The notes under the pieces were generated by a model. The model saw only the letters and a list, made by a program, of their open reading frames with translations. It had not been told where the DNA came from and ran no database searches. 38,930 bases of DNA from Clostridium sp. (GTDB lineage: Bacteria > Bacillota > Clostridia > Clostridiales > Clostridiaceae), in contig JARIDB010000130.1 in NCBI GenBank assembly GCA_029257045.1, forward strand, positions 1 to 38,930. Reading direction: 5' to 3'. Every line of letters starts with the position of its first letter. Within the stretch, counting starts at the first letter, position 1. Shown one piece after another: positions 1-9,140 of the stretch. Position numbers and translations under genes: made by a program.

Positions 1-48
1 TGAACAAAGAAATTATTTTGAGGAAAATAATAATAGGAGAGATTTACT

Positions 49-210
49 ATGAGAGATGAAAAAGGAAACATGTCAGATGAACAACAAGAATAAATACTTA
101 AAATATTAAAAGTGCGGTTTGAGAAAAATTTAAATCGCCATGAAGGACTTGAATGGGATAAAGTACAAGCAAAACTAGATATGCTGCAAGAGGTTTCGGA
201 GGTTCTCTAA
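49..210 (+). pseudogene. DUF4256-family remnant (5' part only)
   Basis: An ATG at 49 sits after an AGGAGAG ribosome binding site and opens a 14-codon frame that ends at TAA 91-93. The same frame continues beyond the stop with RFEKNLNRHEGLEWDKVQAK, which I recognise as the N-terminal signature of DUF4256 proteins, until a second stop at 208-210. Full-length family members are near 180-200 residues, so only about a quarter remains, with one internal stop. The function of the family is unknown. Family assignment is from memory of the motif; the decay is seen directly. Confidence 0.6.
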
Positions 211-303
211 GAGTTTAGGTTTTAATTATAAAAAACAATACAAAAGAAAGTAATTCTATTATAATAATTACATTAAAACTAAATTTGAATTTGGAGTTAT
301 TAT

Positions 304-1452
304 ATGAATGAAGGAATAAATATCTTAAAGATAAAAGGATATGAGAAATTTAAGTGTACAGCAGATAAGTGCAAATTTACTTGTTGTAAGGGCTGGGATA
401 TTAGTGTAGATACTAATACTTATAATAAATGGAGAAAAAAAGATAATCTTAATTATCTTTTAGATAATGTGAGGTTTAAAAAAAGTGGTGGGAACAATAC
501 TTATTTAATAAAGAAAGAAACAAAGGGAAATTGTCCTTTTCTAAATAATAAGGGGTTATGTAATATAGTTATAGATCATGGTGATGAATATTTATCTTTA
601 ACTTGTCAGAGTTTCCCTAGAATAGAAAATAGCTTTGAAGATGTAAAAGAGATTACTTTATCTTGTTCTTGTCCTGAGGCAGTTAACATAATTAGTGATA
701 TGAAAGAAAAAATATCTATAGATTCTAATTATTCTCTCTCTTACGTTGAAGATTTAGGGTCTTTAAAAATAAGGGAGAGTTTAGTTAATATGATTCAAAA
801 AGAAGATATAAGTATAGAAAATAAACTTATTCTTTCTTATGATATGCTTTTTAATATTCTTGATAGTGATGATTTAAATTATGAAGGGTTAATAGATTTT
901 TTAGAAAATTATAAGCTTGAAAGTTATATAAAAGACGAATTAAGTAAATACAAGGATTATGGGAATTCAGATACTATAAAATATTTAAAAGAGATAAATA
1001 CATTATTTATAGATATAATAGAAAACTATAAAAATGTTCCTATTTTTGAAGAAGCTTTAAAGGAGATTTATAATTTTAGTGAAGAAATAAATATAGAAGA
1101 AAATTTTAAAGCGTGGAAAGAATTTAAGGTTTTATTTAAAGAGCATAACGGATTAATAGAAAATATTATTGCATCTAAAATATTAAGTAATTGTATTAGT
1201 GATGATATAGAAGAAATTATTATTTCTCTTGAAATGATTATATTAGAATATTTATTAGTAAGATATGCTGTGTTTTTGAGATATTATATTAATATAAAAA
1301 AGGAAATTAACATTCAAGATATAAAAGATTATACCGTGATTTTTTCAAGGATTATAGGTAATAATACTGATGCTGTAATAGATTTTTTATTAGATACCTT
1401 TAAAAATGAAATATTAGACTTTGAGTATATGTGTTTTTTAACTTTAAGCTAA
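304..1452 (+). CDS. fliB: Flagellin lysine-N-methylase (FliB-like)
   Basis: A 382-residue protein with the cysteine pattern of the FliB/YkgJ-like group: C18-x4-C23-x3-CC27-28 near the N-terminus, followed by CPFL and a LTCQSFPR motif, probably ligands of an Fe-S or metal centre. FliB methylates lysine side chains of flagellin; the length matches the family (about 380-400). The C-terminal two thirds is helical, lysine/glutamate-rich and poorly conserved. The ATG at 304 follows a GGAG at 293-296 with seven bases between, so the start is well supported. No flagellar genes are nearby, so the target is not shown by context. A second, broken copy of its 5' third lies at 3455-3784. A relic of an unrelated ATPase begins directly after the stop codon. 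Confidence 0.75.
   Translation: MNEGINILKIKGYEKFKCTADKCKFTCCKGWDISVDTNTYNKWRKKDNLNYLLDNVRFKKSGGNNTYLIKKETKGNCPFLNNKGLCNIVIDHGDEYLSLTCQSFPRIENSFEDVKEITLSCSCPEAVNIISDMKEKISIDSNYSLSYVEDLGSLKIRESLVNMIQKEDISIENKLILSYDMLFNILDSDDLNYEGLIDFLENYKLESYIKDELSKYKDYGNSDTIKYLKEINTLFIDIIENYKNVPIFEEALKEIYNFSEEINIEENFKAWKEFKVLFKEHNGLIENIIASKILSNCISDDIEEIIISLEMIILEYLLVRYAVFLRYYINIKKEINIQDIKDYTVIFSRIIGNNTDAVIDFLLDTFKNEILDFEYMCFLTLS
327..660 (+). repeat. Direct repeat, copy 1 (5' third of fliB)
   Basis: This stretch matches 3455-3784 in the same orientation. By eye there are about 19 substitutions and one 4-base gap over 330 bases, about 94% identity. The two copies bracket the ATPase relic and the aldehyde dehydrogenase gene. 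Confidence 0.9.
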
Positions 1453-1454
1453 TA

Positions 1455-1696
1455 GGACATAACAATCAATTAATAATAGCAACTCATTCCCCGCATGTTA
1501 TTGGTAGTATTACATCTAATGAGCTAAGAGTTATGACGAAGGATAATAATGTGATTATAATATAGCAAGTGGAGAAATAATTCTCAAGGATAATGATGAA
1601 AGTAGTAATGAATATATAAGAGCAAAATATATGATAGATACTTTAAATTTAAATAGTTATGAATTTAAAAATGGACAGTTGCTAACAGATTTTTAA
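1455..1696 (+). pseudogene. C-terminal relic of an AAA-type ATPase (frameshifted)
   Basis: From 1455 one frame reads GHNNQLIIATHSPHVIGS, the conserved end of SMC/OLD-like AAA ATPases, where THSP is the H-loop region after the Walker B strand. The frame stops at TAG 1563-1565. A second frame picks up from about 1559 (NIASGEIILKDNDESS...) and runs to TAA 1694-1696, so at least one frameshift separates the halves. No start codon, Walker A or Walker B remains upstream: the homology starts right at the fliB stop codon. Such ATPases often come from defence or DNA-repair loci, but too little is left to name the system. Confidence 0.65.
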
Positions 1697-1721
1697 TCCA
1701 CTGATGCGACTGTCCATTTTT
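1667..1721. terminator. Bidirectional hairpin at the 3' end of the aldehyde dehydrogenase
   Basis: AAAAATGGACAGT (1667-1679) pairs perfectly with ACTGTCCATTTTT (1709-1721); the arms are separated by 29 bases. Both strands have a T-run at the end of the stem. It lies 17 bases past the stop of the minus-strand gene. The long loop lowers confidence. Confidence 0.55.
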
Positions 1722-1737
1722 ATATCATTTAAGATAA

Positions 1738-3222
1738 TTATTTTACATACATTCCACCAGGAGTTTCAGATAAATTAACTATAATATTTTTCTTTTGAGT
1801 ATAAGCCTCTAAGATAGTCTTATGAGTTTCTCTTCCTATTCCTGATTCTTTATATCCTCCAAAGGTAGCACCTGCTGGGAATGAATTATAAGTATTAACC
1901 CATACACGGCCTGTCCTTATACCTCTTGCAACTCTAACAGCACGGTTTATGTCACGAGTAAATACTCCTCCACCTAAACCATAATCACTGTCATTTGCCA
2001 TGGCAATAACTTCTTCTTCAGTCTTAAATTTAATAACAACACCTACTGGTCCAAAGATTTCTTCTCTAGCCACTCTCATGTCATTAGTAACATCTGTAAG
2101 TAATGTAGGTTTCATAAAGTATCCATTTTTAGCATCGCCTTCAATAAATCTTTCTCCACCAGTAGCTACTTTAGCGCCTTCTGCTTTACCTATTTCTATA
2201 TAACTTAAAATCTTTTTAAGTTGGGCTTCACTAACTTGTGCACCCATTTGAGTATTGAAATCTAATGGGTTACCAACCTTAACTTTTTCAAAAGCTTCAA
2301 TTGATTTTTCCATAAATTCATCATAGAAATCTTCTTGTACAAAAATTCTAGATCCTGCAGAACAAACTTGTCCTTGGTTAAATAAAATTCCTAGTTGAAT
2401 ACCTTCAAGAGCAATATCCATATTTGTATCACTAAAGAAGATATTAGCTGATTTTCCGCCAAGTTCTAAAGTCGCAGGAATAATACGTTCTGCTGCAGAA
2501 ATTCCAATTTGTCTACCTACTTCTGTAGATCCAGTAAAGGCTAATTTGTCTATGCCTTTATTGTGTTGTAGATATTCACCACTTTTAGAACCCTTACCTG
2601 TAATTACATTAATTACTCCCTTAGGAAGAATATCTTGTATTAATTTCATAAGTTCTAATACACTTAATGAAGTAGTACTTGATGGCTTAAATACTGAAAC
2701 ATCTCCTGCAGCTAATGCTGGAGCCAATTTCCATGCTGCCATTAAGAATGGGAAGTTCCAAGGTACAATTTGTCCAACAACTCCAAGTGGCTCTCTTAAT
2801 ATTATATTTAATGTATTTTCATCAAGAACTGTTGCAGAACCTTCATCTGCACGAATAACTCCAGCAAAATATCTAAAGTGATCTGCTGCTAATGGAATAT
2901 CAGCTCCTGTTGTTTCTCTAATTGGCTTTCCATTATCCATAGATTCTATAGTAGCTAAATACTCTTTATTTTCATCAATTATATCAGCAATTTTATTTAA
3001 TATAGCTGCTCTTTCGATTGGGGTAGTCTTACTCCATGTTGTAAAAGCATTTCTTGCAGATTTTACTGCATCATTTACATCTTGTTCTGTAGCATCTGCT
3101 ATTTCTGCTAAAAGTTCTCCAGTAGATGGATTGTAAGTTTTAATAGTTGAACCATCTGAAGGTTCTGTCCATTCCCCGTTAATAAATAATTGATATTTTT
3201 TTTGTAAGTTAACTTTCTTCAT
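1738..3222 (-). CDS. NAD(P)-dependent aldehyde dehydrogenase
   Basis: A 494-residue member of the classical ALDH superfamily, which oxidises aldehydes to acids without CoA. Visible motifs are the nucleotide-binding and substrate region PWNFPF (about 154-159), GSTEVG, the general-base segment LELGG with Glu253, and the catalytic NQGQVCSAG with Cys287. Length is normal. The ATG at 3220-3222 follows AGGAG with good spacing. It is most like the acetaldehyde/betaine-aldehyde subgroup; the true substrate cannot be read from sequence. It stands alone, is bracketed by the two fliB copies, and is not part of the microcompartment locus 9 kb away, whose aldehyde dehydrogenases belong to the CoA-acylating EutE type. 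Confidence 0.9.
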   Translation of the reverse strand: MKKVNLQKKYQLFINGEWTEPSDGSTIKTYNPSTGELLAEIADATEQDVNDAVKSARNAFTTWSKTTPIERAAILNKIADIIDENKEYLATIESMDNGKPIRETTGADIPLAADHFRYFAGVIRADEGSATVLDENTLNIILREPLGVVGQIVPWNFPFLMAAWKLAPALAAGDVSVFKPSSTTSLSVLELMKLIQDILPKGVINVITGKGSKSGEYLQHNKGIDKLAFTGSTEVGRQIGISAAERIIPATLELGGKSANIFFSDTNMDIALEGIQLGILFNQGQVCSAGSRIFVQEDFYDEFMEKSIEAFEKVKVGNPLDFNTQMGAQVSEAQLKKILSYIEIGKAEGAKVATGGERFIEGDAKNGYFMKPTLLTDVTNDMRVAREEIFGPVGVVIKFKTEEEVIAMANDSDYGLGGGVFTRDINRAVRVARGIRTGRVWVNTYNSFPAGATFGGYKESGIGRETHKTILEAYTQKKNIIVNLSETPGGMYVK

Positions 3223-3263
3223 AAAATCATCGCTCCTTTTATAAACATTTTAATTATAATCTA

Positions 3264-3291
3264 ATTGTAACACTATGAATTTAAAGTGCAA
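3264..3291 (-). promoter_or_regulatory. Candidate promoter of the aldehyde dehydrogenase
   Basis: On the minus strand TTGCAC (3286-3291) and TACAAT (3264-3269) are separated by 16 bases and lie about 40 bases upstream of the start codon. A single-site reading in AT-rich DNA, so only moderate support. Confidence 0.4.
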
Positions 3292-3449
3292 TTTAAATAA
3301 TTATTTAACATAAGCAAATGTAAAAGTTGATTTATCGAAAGGTTGACTTATTGATATTTTGTGTAAATAAATATATAAATAAAAAAAATTGGGAAAATAA
3401 ATTATATTTAAACATAGAAAGTTGTTAAAGTTTTATTTATAGTCATCTT

Positions 3450-3826
3450 TTGATAAAGATAAAAGGATATAAGAAATTCAAGTGTACAGCAGATAAGTGT
3501 AAATTTACTTGTTGTAAGGGATGGGATATTAGTGTAGATACTAATACTTATAATAAATGGAGAGAAAATGATAATCTTAATTTTCTTTTAGATAATGTAA
3601 GGTTTAAAAAAAGTAATGGAAAGAATACATATTTAATAAAGAAACAAAGGGAAGTTGTCCTTTTCTAAATAATAAGGGGTTATGTAATATAGTTATAGAT
3701 AATGGTGATGAATATTTATCTTTAACTTGTCAGAGCTTCCCTAGAATAGAAAATACCTTTGAAGATGTAAAAGAACTTACTTTTATAGTTAAACATTTAC
3801 AGTTTATAATTAATAAGTATAATTAA
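3450..3826 (+). pseudogene. Truncated, frameshifted fliB copy
   Basis: The open frame 3450-3668 reproduces residues 9 onward of the fliB product (CTADKCKFTCCKGWDISVD is identical). A 4-base deletion relative to copy 1, at about 3644-3647 (AAGAAAGAAAC in copy 1, AAGAAAC here), shifts the frame so that it ends early as REVVLF. The original frame then resumes with CPFLNNKGLCN and LTCQSFPRIEN, until fliB similarity ends near 3784; the frame runs on to TAA 3824-3826 in unrelated sequence. There is no ribosome binding site or native N-terminus. Both ends are missing, so this is a dead duplicate. Confidence 0.85.
3455..3784 (+). repeat. Direct repeat, copy 2 (5' third of fliB)
   Basis: Second copy of the repeat at 327-660, same orientation, about 94% identical by eye, with one 4-base deletion. 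Confidence 0.9.
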
Positions 3827-3857
3827 GTTAATGAGTATATAGTTAGGAGAAGTGAAT

Positions 3858-5639
3858 ATGGATAGATTTCAAATAAAAGATGAGTTTTACTTAAATGGGA
3901 AAAAGATAAAATTAATTTCTGGAGCATGTCACTATTTTAGGATAGTTCCAGAGTATTGGAGAGATAGGCTAGAAAAGTTAAAGTTACTTGGATGCAACTC
4001 TGTAGAAACCTATATACCTTGGAATATTCATGAGCCAAAAAAGGGGAAATTTAATTTCGAGGGAAACAATGATTTAGTAACCTTCGTGAAAATAGCAGAA
4101 GAGTTAGGTTTATTAGTAATATTAAGACCAGCTCCTTTTATTTGTGCAGAGTGGGATTTTGGGGGATTACCTTATTGGTTACTTAAAGATGATTCTATGG
4201 TAATAAGAAGTACATATCAAGGATTTTTAGCAGCAGTAGATAGTTATTATGAGGAACTTTTTAAACATATTAGGTGTTTACAAATAACTAATGGTGGCCC
4301 TGTTATAATGATGCAAATAGAAAATGAATATGGATCTTTTTCTAATGAGAAGGACTATTTAAAGGAAATAAAAGGTTTAATGTTAAAGCATGGCTGTAAT
4401 GTCCCTCTATTTACATCAGATGGAGGATGGAAGGATGCTTTAGAAGCAGGATCAATGGTTACTGAAGGTGTATTGCCAACAGCTAACCTTGGATCAAACT
4501 CAAAAGAAGAACTTGGAAATTTAAAAGAATTCATGACTGAAAATAATATAGAAGGCCCATTAATGTGTATGGAATTTTGGATCGGATGGTTTAGTCATTG
4601 GAACAAAGAAATAATAAGAAGAGATCCAAAAGATGCGGCTATGGAACTAGATGAAATACTTAAACTTGGAAGCGTTAATATATATATGTATCATGGTGGG
4701 ACTAACTTTGGATTCTTTAATGGTGCAAATTATGAAAATAAAATAGAACCACAAATAACATCTTATGATTATGATGCTTTATTAACAGAATGGGGAGAAG
4801 CTACACCAAAATATGAATTATTTAAAAATGTTATTTCAAAGTACAAAGATATTCCAACCTTTAACCTTTCAACAGATATCAAATTTAAAAGTTATGGAAC
4901 TGTAGATTTATCAAACAAAGTATCTTTATTTAATACCTTAGATAAGATTTCTACTCCAATTTACGATAAGATGACTCTTAATATGGAAAAGTTAAATCAA
5001 GGGTTTGGATATATTTTATATAGTAGTAATATTGGTAAACCTGTTGATACAAAGTTAAGAGGAGCTAGAATTGTTGATTGCGATGACAGAGCTTCTGTCT
5101 ACGCTAATGAAAGTCATGTGATTACTCAAGAAAGCGAAGACCTTGGACAAGTGTTTAAGATAGATTTTGATAAGGAAGATAATAATAAATTAGATATCTT
5201 GGTAGAAAACACTGGAAGAATTAATTATGGTTATCAATTAAGAAATCAAAAGCAAAAAAAAGGAATTAAAGGTGGAGTAATGTTAGATATACATTTTCAC
5301 CAAGGGTGGAATCACTACTCTTTAGACTTTGAAAATATTAATAAAGTAGATTTTACTCGTGCTCATAAAAAAGATACACCTGGTTTTTATGAATATAAGT
5401 TTGATATATTTGAAAAAGCAGATACATTTTTAATTTTAGATGACTTTGGAAAAGGTTGCGCCTTTATTAATGGATTCAACTTAGGAAGGTTTTGGGATAA
5501 GGGACCTACAGAGTATTTATATATCCCTGCACCATTATTAAAACTTGGAGAAAATACTATTGTAATTTTTGAAACAGAAGGCAAATATTCTAAAACAATA
5601 AAATTAAGTAATAAACCTAAATATAGAGAATTTTTATAA
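3858..5639 (+). CDS. Beta-galactosidase, glycoside hydrolase family 35
   Basis: A 593-residue GH35 enzyme, expected to release terminal beta-galactose by a retaining mechanism. It opens with the family TIM barrel: ISGACHYFRIVPEYW, WNIHEP, LRPAPFICAEWDFGGLP. The acid/base lies in QIENEYGSF (second Glu, residue 157) and the nucleophile in CMEFWIGWFSHW (Glu239). The YMYHGGTNFGF motif and C-terminal beta-sandwich domains, including FINGFNLGRFWDKGP, are also present. No signal peptide is seen, so it is probably cytoplasmic and acts on imported oligosaccharides. I chose ATG 3858 because AGGAGA (3845-3850) is properly spaced from it; the GTG six bases upstream is too close. No transporter is adjacent. 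Ends close to a terminator hairpin. Confidence 0.92.
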   Translation: MDRFQIKDEFYLNGKKIKLISGACHYFRIVPEYWRDRLEKLKLLGCNSVETYIPWNIHEPKKGKFNFEGNNDLVTFVKIAEELGLLVILRPAPFICAEWDFGGLPYWLLKDDSMVIRSTYQGFLAAVDSYYEELFKHIRCLQITNGGPVIMMQIENEYGSFSNEKDYLKEIKGLMLKHGCNVPLFTSDGGWKDALEAGSMVTEGVLPTANLGSNSKEELGNLKEFMTENNIEGPLMCMEFWIGWFSHWNKEIIRRDPKDAAMELDEILKLGSVNIYMYHGGTNFGFFNGANYENKIEPQITSYDYDALLTEWGEATPKYELFKNVISKYKDIPTFNLSTDIKFKSYGTVDLSNKVSLFNTLDKISTPIYDKMTLNMEKLNQGFGYILYSSNIGKPVDTKLRGARIVDCDDRASVYANESHVITQESEDLGQVFKIDFDKEDNNKLDILVENTGRINYGYQLRNQKQKKGIKGGVMLDIHFHQGWNHYSLDFENINKVDFTRAHKKDTPGFYEYKFDIFEKADTFLILDDFGKGCAFINGFNLGRFWDKGPTEYLYIPAPLLKLGENTIVIFETEGKYSKTIKLSNKPKYREFL

Positions 5640-5678
5640 CATTAGAATAAATGAATGAATAAAAGATATAAAAAAATT

Positions 5679-5702
5679 GTTGCACAAGTTTATCTGTGCA
5701 AC
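5679..5702. terminator. Shared terminator between GH35 gene and yhgE-like gene
   Basis: GTTGCACA (5679-5686) pairs with TGTGCAAC (5695-5702) around an 8-base loop. On the minus strand the stem is followed by seven T, an excellent terminator for the yhgE-like gene ending at 5711. On the plus strand the following AGCTTCTTTT is weaker. Confidence 0.8.
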
Positions 5703-5710
5703 AGCTTCTT

Positions 5711-8383
5711 TTATATTGCTTCTTCTATTAATTCTGATAGGCTTGCTTTAGTGCTTTTATTTTTCTTAATTATTACAATTACAGAAAGTATTGAGCAAAC
5801 AATGCCTATTCCTAAAAGAACAGCTACTTGGGGAACTACTGATAGTCCAGTAGATATTCCATTTCTGAATCCATCTAAAGCATAAGTAAATGGCATATAT
5901 TTATGAATAGCATTGAAGAAACTATCTGAAAGTTCTATTGGATAAGTTCCAGCAGAGCCACTTAATTGCAGTACCATAAATACTAATAAAATAAAGCTTC
6001 CCACTTTTCCAAGTAGTATATTCATTAAGTAAACAATAGCCATAAAGGATAATGAAGCAGCTATTGCAACTAAATAAGTTCTTCCAAGGTAAGCTGGATT
6101 AAGTCCGTTAAATAATATAATTAAGCTAACCATAACTACTGCTTGAATAATTGATATAGAAGCAAGTTTTAATGCTTTTTTAGGCCAAAATGCTTTTGGA
6201 TTTTCTTTTCCATTTTTAAGATCTTTATCTGTAGAAAATAGTATGCATAATGCTAGGCAACCTACCCATAAACCTACACACATCATATATGCAGCCATTG
6301 CACTACCGTTGTTATCAACATGGGAATTAAATGATTCTACACTTTCTACAGGTGAAGCAAACATTTCCTTTGCCTCATTAGATAATTTAGTACTTGAAGC
6401 AGTATCTGAACCATCTTGAAGACCTTCTTTTAAGTCTTTTGAACCATCTTCTAACTTAGAAGCTCCATCGCTTAATTCAACAGAACCATTATAAAGCTTA
6501 GAGGCTCCATCAGATATTGATGTAGAAGCTGAATTTATTGTGCTAATTCCTGACCTTAACGAAGGGTTATTTGATGATAATGTATTTAACCCATTATTTA
6601 ATGCAGTTGAACCTTCAGCAATTTGTCCAATTCCTTCGGTTAAGGTTGGAACTGATGTATTTAAGGTAGATGTTCCAGTTGATAAGCTTTTTGCACCATT
6701 TATAATAGGTTTAGAATTTGAATTTAATGCATTAGCACCCTCAGAAACTTTAGAAACCCCAGAAGTATAAGCTTCAATCCCTGAATTTAAGTTTTTACTA
6801 CCATTTTTTAAATTAGCTATACCAGAGTTTAAAGATTTAACTCCAGGAATTACTTTATTATCTAAAGTAGCTTGTACAGTTTCAAGTCCCGAATATAAGC
6901 TTGTTATAGTAGCTTTTGTTTTTGAAAGAAGTACATCTGAATTACTTGAAAGATTCCCCAAAGCTGTTTTTAATGTACTAATTTGATTAGAAACATTAGT
7001 TGCTCCATTTACAGCTGAATTTAAATTATTAGAAGCTGAGGAAGTTTCTTTTGCTATATTATTTACCTCATTACCTAAATTAGTTAAAGGAGAAGATAAA
7101 TCAGTTATAATCTTGTCTTGGGTAGCTTTATCCAAAGCTTTAAACCAATCTGCATCCTTAATTTCAGCTATTTTACTTTTAATTTCATTAATGTAGGTTG
7201 AGGAATTTTGAACTGAAGTTCCTACATTATTTAAGTTTGTACCAAGACCTGTAAAGGCAGGTGTTAAATCATTACTTGAACTACTTTGAATAGTATTATT
7301 AATAGTATTGATGCCTAAATTTAAACTATCTAAAGAAGTAGTTAAAGTATTAATATTTTTACTATTTTCATCATTAACTGATGTTTTTATAGAAGAAGAT
7401 AAAGCATTTAGCCCTTCAAGAAGACCTTCACTTCCTCCATTTAAGCTCGATACACCAGAATCTAAGCTATTAGCCCCTGCTAATATAGCATTTGAATTTG
7501 AATTAAGTTCATTAGCACCTTCTTTTAGTGAATTAACTCCAAAAGTATAGCCTTGCAAACCTGCATACAAATCATTAGCTCCAGTATTAAGAGTTTTTAC
7601 ACCTTCAGCAAGAGTTGAAGTTTTATTATTTAAAGTACTGATTCCTGTATTTAAAGATTCAGAACCATTTTGTATTTCATCTACAGCAGATAAATACTTG
7701 TTAATTCCAGATTCGTATGTGGTTATTCCATCGCTAAAAGTTAAACTGCTATCATATAAAAGTTTCAAATTTGAACTAATAGTGTCAGAACCTTCGTTTA
7801 AAGATGTTAAGCCTTCATTTATTAAAGAGGCACCATCGGCAGCATCAGATAACTCAATTCCTATTGAAGAAAATTCATCAAATACAGATTTAGCATAAAT
7901 TTCAGTTACGCTATTTTGTATAGAATTTGTAATCTTTTGAATTGCTGATTCACTCATTTTAGAAGCGATATAGTTTTTTCCTGGATTTGTTTTATACTGC
8001 AATTCCATCTTTTGAGGATTATCCTCTAAAAGTGTTGTAGCATTATAAGAAAAGTTTTCAGGAATTGTAATTAACATATAATAAGAACCCTTATCTAATC
8101 CTTCTCTTGCAGTTTCTTCATCTAGAAAACTAAAGTTAAGAGAAGCATCTTCTTTAAGATTTTTAACTAGTTCATTACCAACAGCTAGTTCTTCACCATT
8201 ATAATCACAGACCTTGTCCAAATTTACTACAGCTACAGGTAATTTATCTAGTTTTCCATAAGGATCCCACATCGAACCTAAGAAAACAGTAGTGTAAATG
8301 GTAGGAATTAATATTATTCCTGCAAGAGCTATAAATTTGATAATTTTAAGTGATTTTGATTTATTTTGTTTTAAGTCATCCAT
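5711..8383 (-). CDS. yhgE: YhgE/Pip family membrane protein
   Basis: An 890-residue protein of the YhgE/Pip (phage infection protein-like, ABC-2 permease-like) family. One transmembrane helix lies near residues 14-36, followed by the conserved N-terminal domain (LPVAVVNLDKV). Next comes a long extracytoplasmic region of about 600 residues, rich in Ser/Asn/Gly. There the pattern LNxGxxxLxxG recurs about every 7-14 residues (SLNEGSDTISSNL, LNTGISTLNNKTSTLAEG and many more). The protein ends with about five transmembrane helices in the last 220 residues. Members are linked to phage adsorption, surface secretion and membrane-stress roles, with no agreed biochemical function. It is divergently transcribed from a TetR gene, the usual arrangement, so it is probably repressed by that regulator. 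ATG follows AAAGGTG. Confidence 0.88.
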   Translation of the reverse strand: MDDLKQNKSKSLKIIKFIALAGIILIPTIYTTVFLGSMWDPYGKLDKLPVAVVNLDKVCDYNGEELAVGNELVKNLKEDASLNFSFLDEETAREGLDKGSYYMLITIPENFSYNATTLLEDNPQKMELQYKTNPGKNYIASKMSESAIQKITNSIQNSVTEIYAKSVFDEFSSIGIELSDAADGASLINEGLTSLNEGSDTISSNLKLLYDSSLTFSDGITTYESGINKYLSAVDEIQNGSESLNTGISTLNNKTSTLAEGVKTLNTGANDLYAGLQGYTFGVNSLKEGANELNSNSNAILAGANSLDSGVSSLNGGSEGLLEGLNALSSSIKTSVNDENSKNINTLTTSLDSLNLGINTINNTIQSSSSNDLTPAFTGLGTNLNNVGTSVQNSSTYINEIKSKIAEIKDADWFKALDKATQDKIITDLSSPLTNLGNEVNNIAKETSSASNNLNSAVNGATNVSNQISTLKTALGNLSSNSDVLLSKTKATITSLYSGLETVQATLDNKVIPGVKSLNSGIANLKNGSKNLNSGIEAYTSGVSKVSEGANALNSNSKPIINGAKSLSTGTSTLNTSVPTLTEGIGQIAEGSTALNNGLNTLSSNNPSLRSGISTINSASTSISDGASKLYNGSVELSDGASKLEDGSKDLKEGLQDGSDTASSTKLSNEAKEMFASPVESVESFNSHVDNNGSAMAAYMMCVGLWVGCLALCILFSTDKDLKNGKENPKAFWPKKALKLASISIIQAVVMVSLIILFNGLNPAYLGRTYLVAIAASLSFMAIVYLMNILLGKVGSFILLVFMVLQLSGSAGTYPIELSDSFFNAIHKYMPFTYALDGFRNGISTGLSVVPQVAVLLGIGIVCSILSVIVIIKKNKSTKASLSELIEEAI

Positions 8384-8477
8384 AGTATCACCTTTCCTTT
8401 ATTTTTAATATAATCAATGAGCATTTTTGAACACTGTGTTGTTTTTGGATGCAATATTTATTATAATTACAGTAAGT

Positions 8478-8537
8478 TTCGAAGGCAATAATCAATGTTA
8501 TTCAAATAGTTGATTAATCAACATAAAAGCCTTTGAA
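8478..8537. promoter_or_regulatory. Palindromic operator region between yhgE-like gene and tetR
   Basis: GTTGATTAATCAAC (8509-8522) is a perfect 14-bp palindrome, and a further TAATCAA half-site lies at 8489-8495. The block is itself framed by TTCGAAGGC (8478-8486) and GCCTTTGAA (8529-8537), inverted with one mismatch. The position between divergent genes is where a TetR repressor would act on both. Confidence 0.55.
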
Positions 8538-8558
8538 TGTTCAGAAAGGGATGTTTTT

Positions 8559-9140
8559 GTGGTTAGCAGTGATAGAAGAGTAAGAAAAACAAGAGATGTA
8601 TTAAGAAAAAGTTTAATTGACCTTATGAAGGGAAAAAATATAAGTTCTATTACAGTAAAGGAGCTTTGTGAAAAAGCAGATATAAATAGAGGAACATTCT
8701 ACTTGCATTATAAAGATGTATTTCATATGTTAGAGGAAATTGAAAAAGAACTTTTTGAAGAATTTGAAAAAGTAATCTTAGCTCATAAGATTTCTCCAGA
8801 TAAAATTGAAACAAAACCTATAATAAAAGATATATTTACTTTTATAGGTCAAAATAGTGATTTTTATATGGTAATTCTTTGTGAAAGAGGAGATATGGTT
8901 TTTGTTAAAAAAATAGTATCGTTAATATATGACAGAGGTTATAATGATTGGTCTAATATTTTCAAAACAAAAGATAAGGACCTTTTTGAAAAGTATTATT
9001 CCTTTATTTTATATGGAGCTATTGGATTAATAGATTATTGGGTTAGGCATGGACTTAAAGAATCTCCAGAAGATATGGCATTGTTAACAGAAAGTATAAT
9101 ATTAAATGGGCTAAAATCAGTAAATTTAATTAACTTATAG
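8559..9140 (+). CDS. TetR/AcrR family transcriptional regulator
   Basis: A 193-residue regulator. The N-terminal helix-turn-helix is clear: VRKTRDVLRKSLIDLMKGK, then ITVKELCEKADINRGTFYLHYKD (about residues 32-55) with the GTFYLHY recognition-helix signature. The C-terminal ligand domain is of the TetR_C type common in Firmicutes (TESIILNGLKS near the end). The GTG start at 8559 is supported by AGAAAGGG at 8543-8550. It is divergent from the yhgE-like gene and probably its repressor. The last 51 bases of the gene plus six bases beyond recur at 28538-28594, on the far side of the microcompartment locus. Confidence 0.9.
   Translation: MVSSDRRVRKTRDVLRKSLIDLMKGKNISSITVKELCEKADINRGTFYLHYKDVFHMLEEIEKELFEEFEKVILAHKISPDKIETKPIIKDIFTFIGQNSDFYMVILCERGDMVFVKKIVSLIYDRGYNDWSNIFKTKDKDLFEKYYSFILYGAIGLIDYWVRHGLKESPEDMALLTESIILNGLKSVNLINL

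Noticed and set aside
6540-7898. Several plus-strand frames opposite the yhgE-like gene
   Set aside because: The low-complexity repeats of the true gene leave few stops on the other strand; none has a start site or a recognisable domain.
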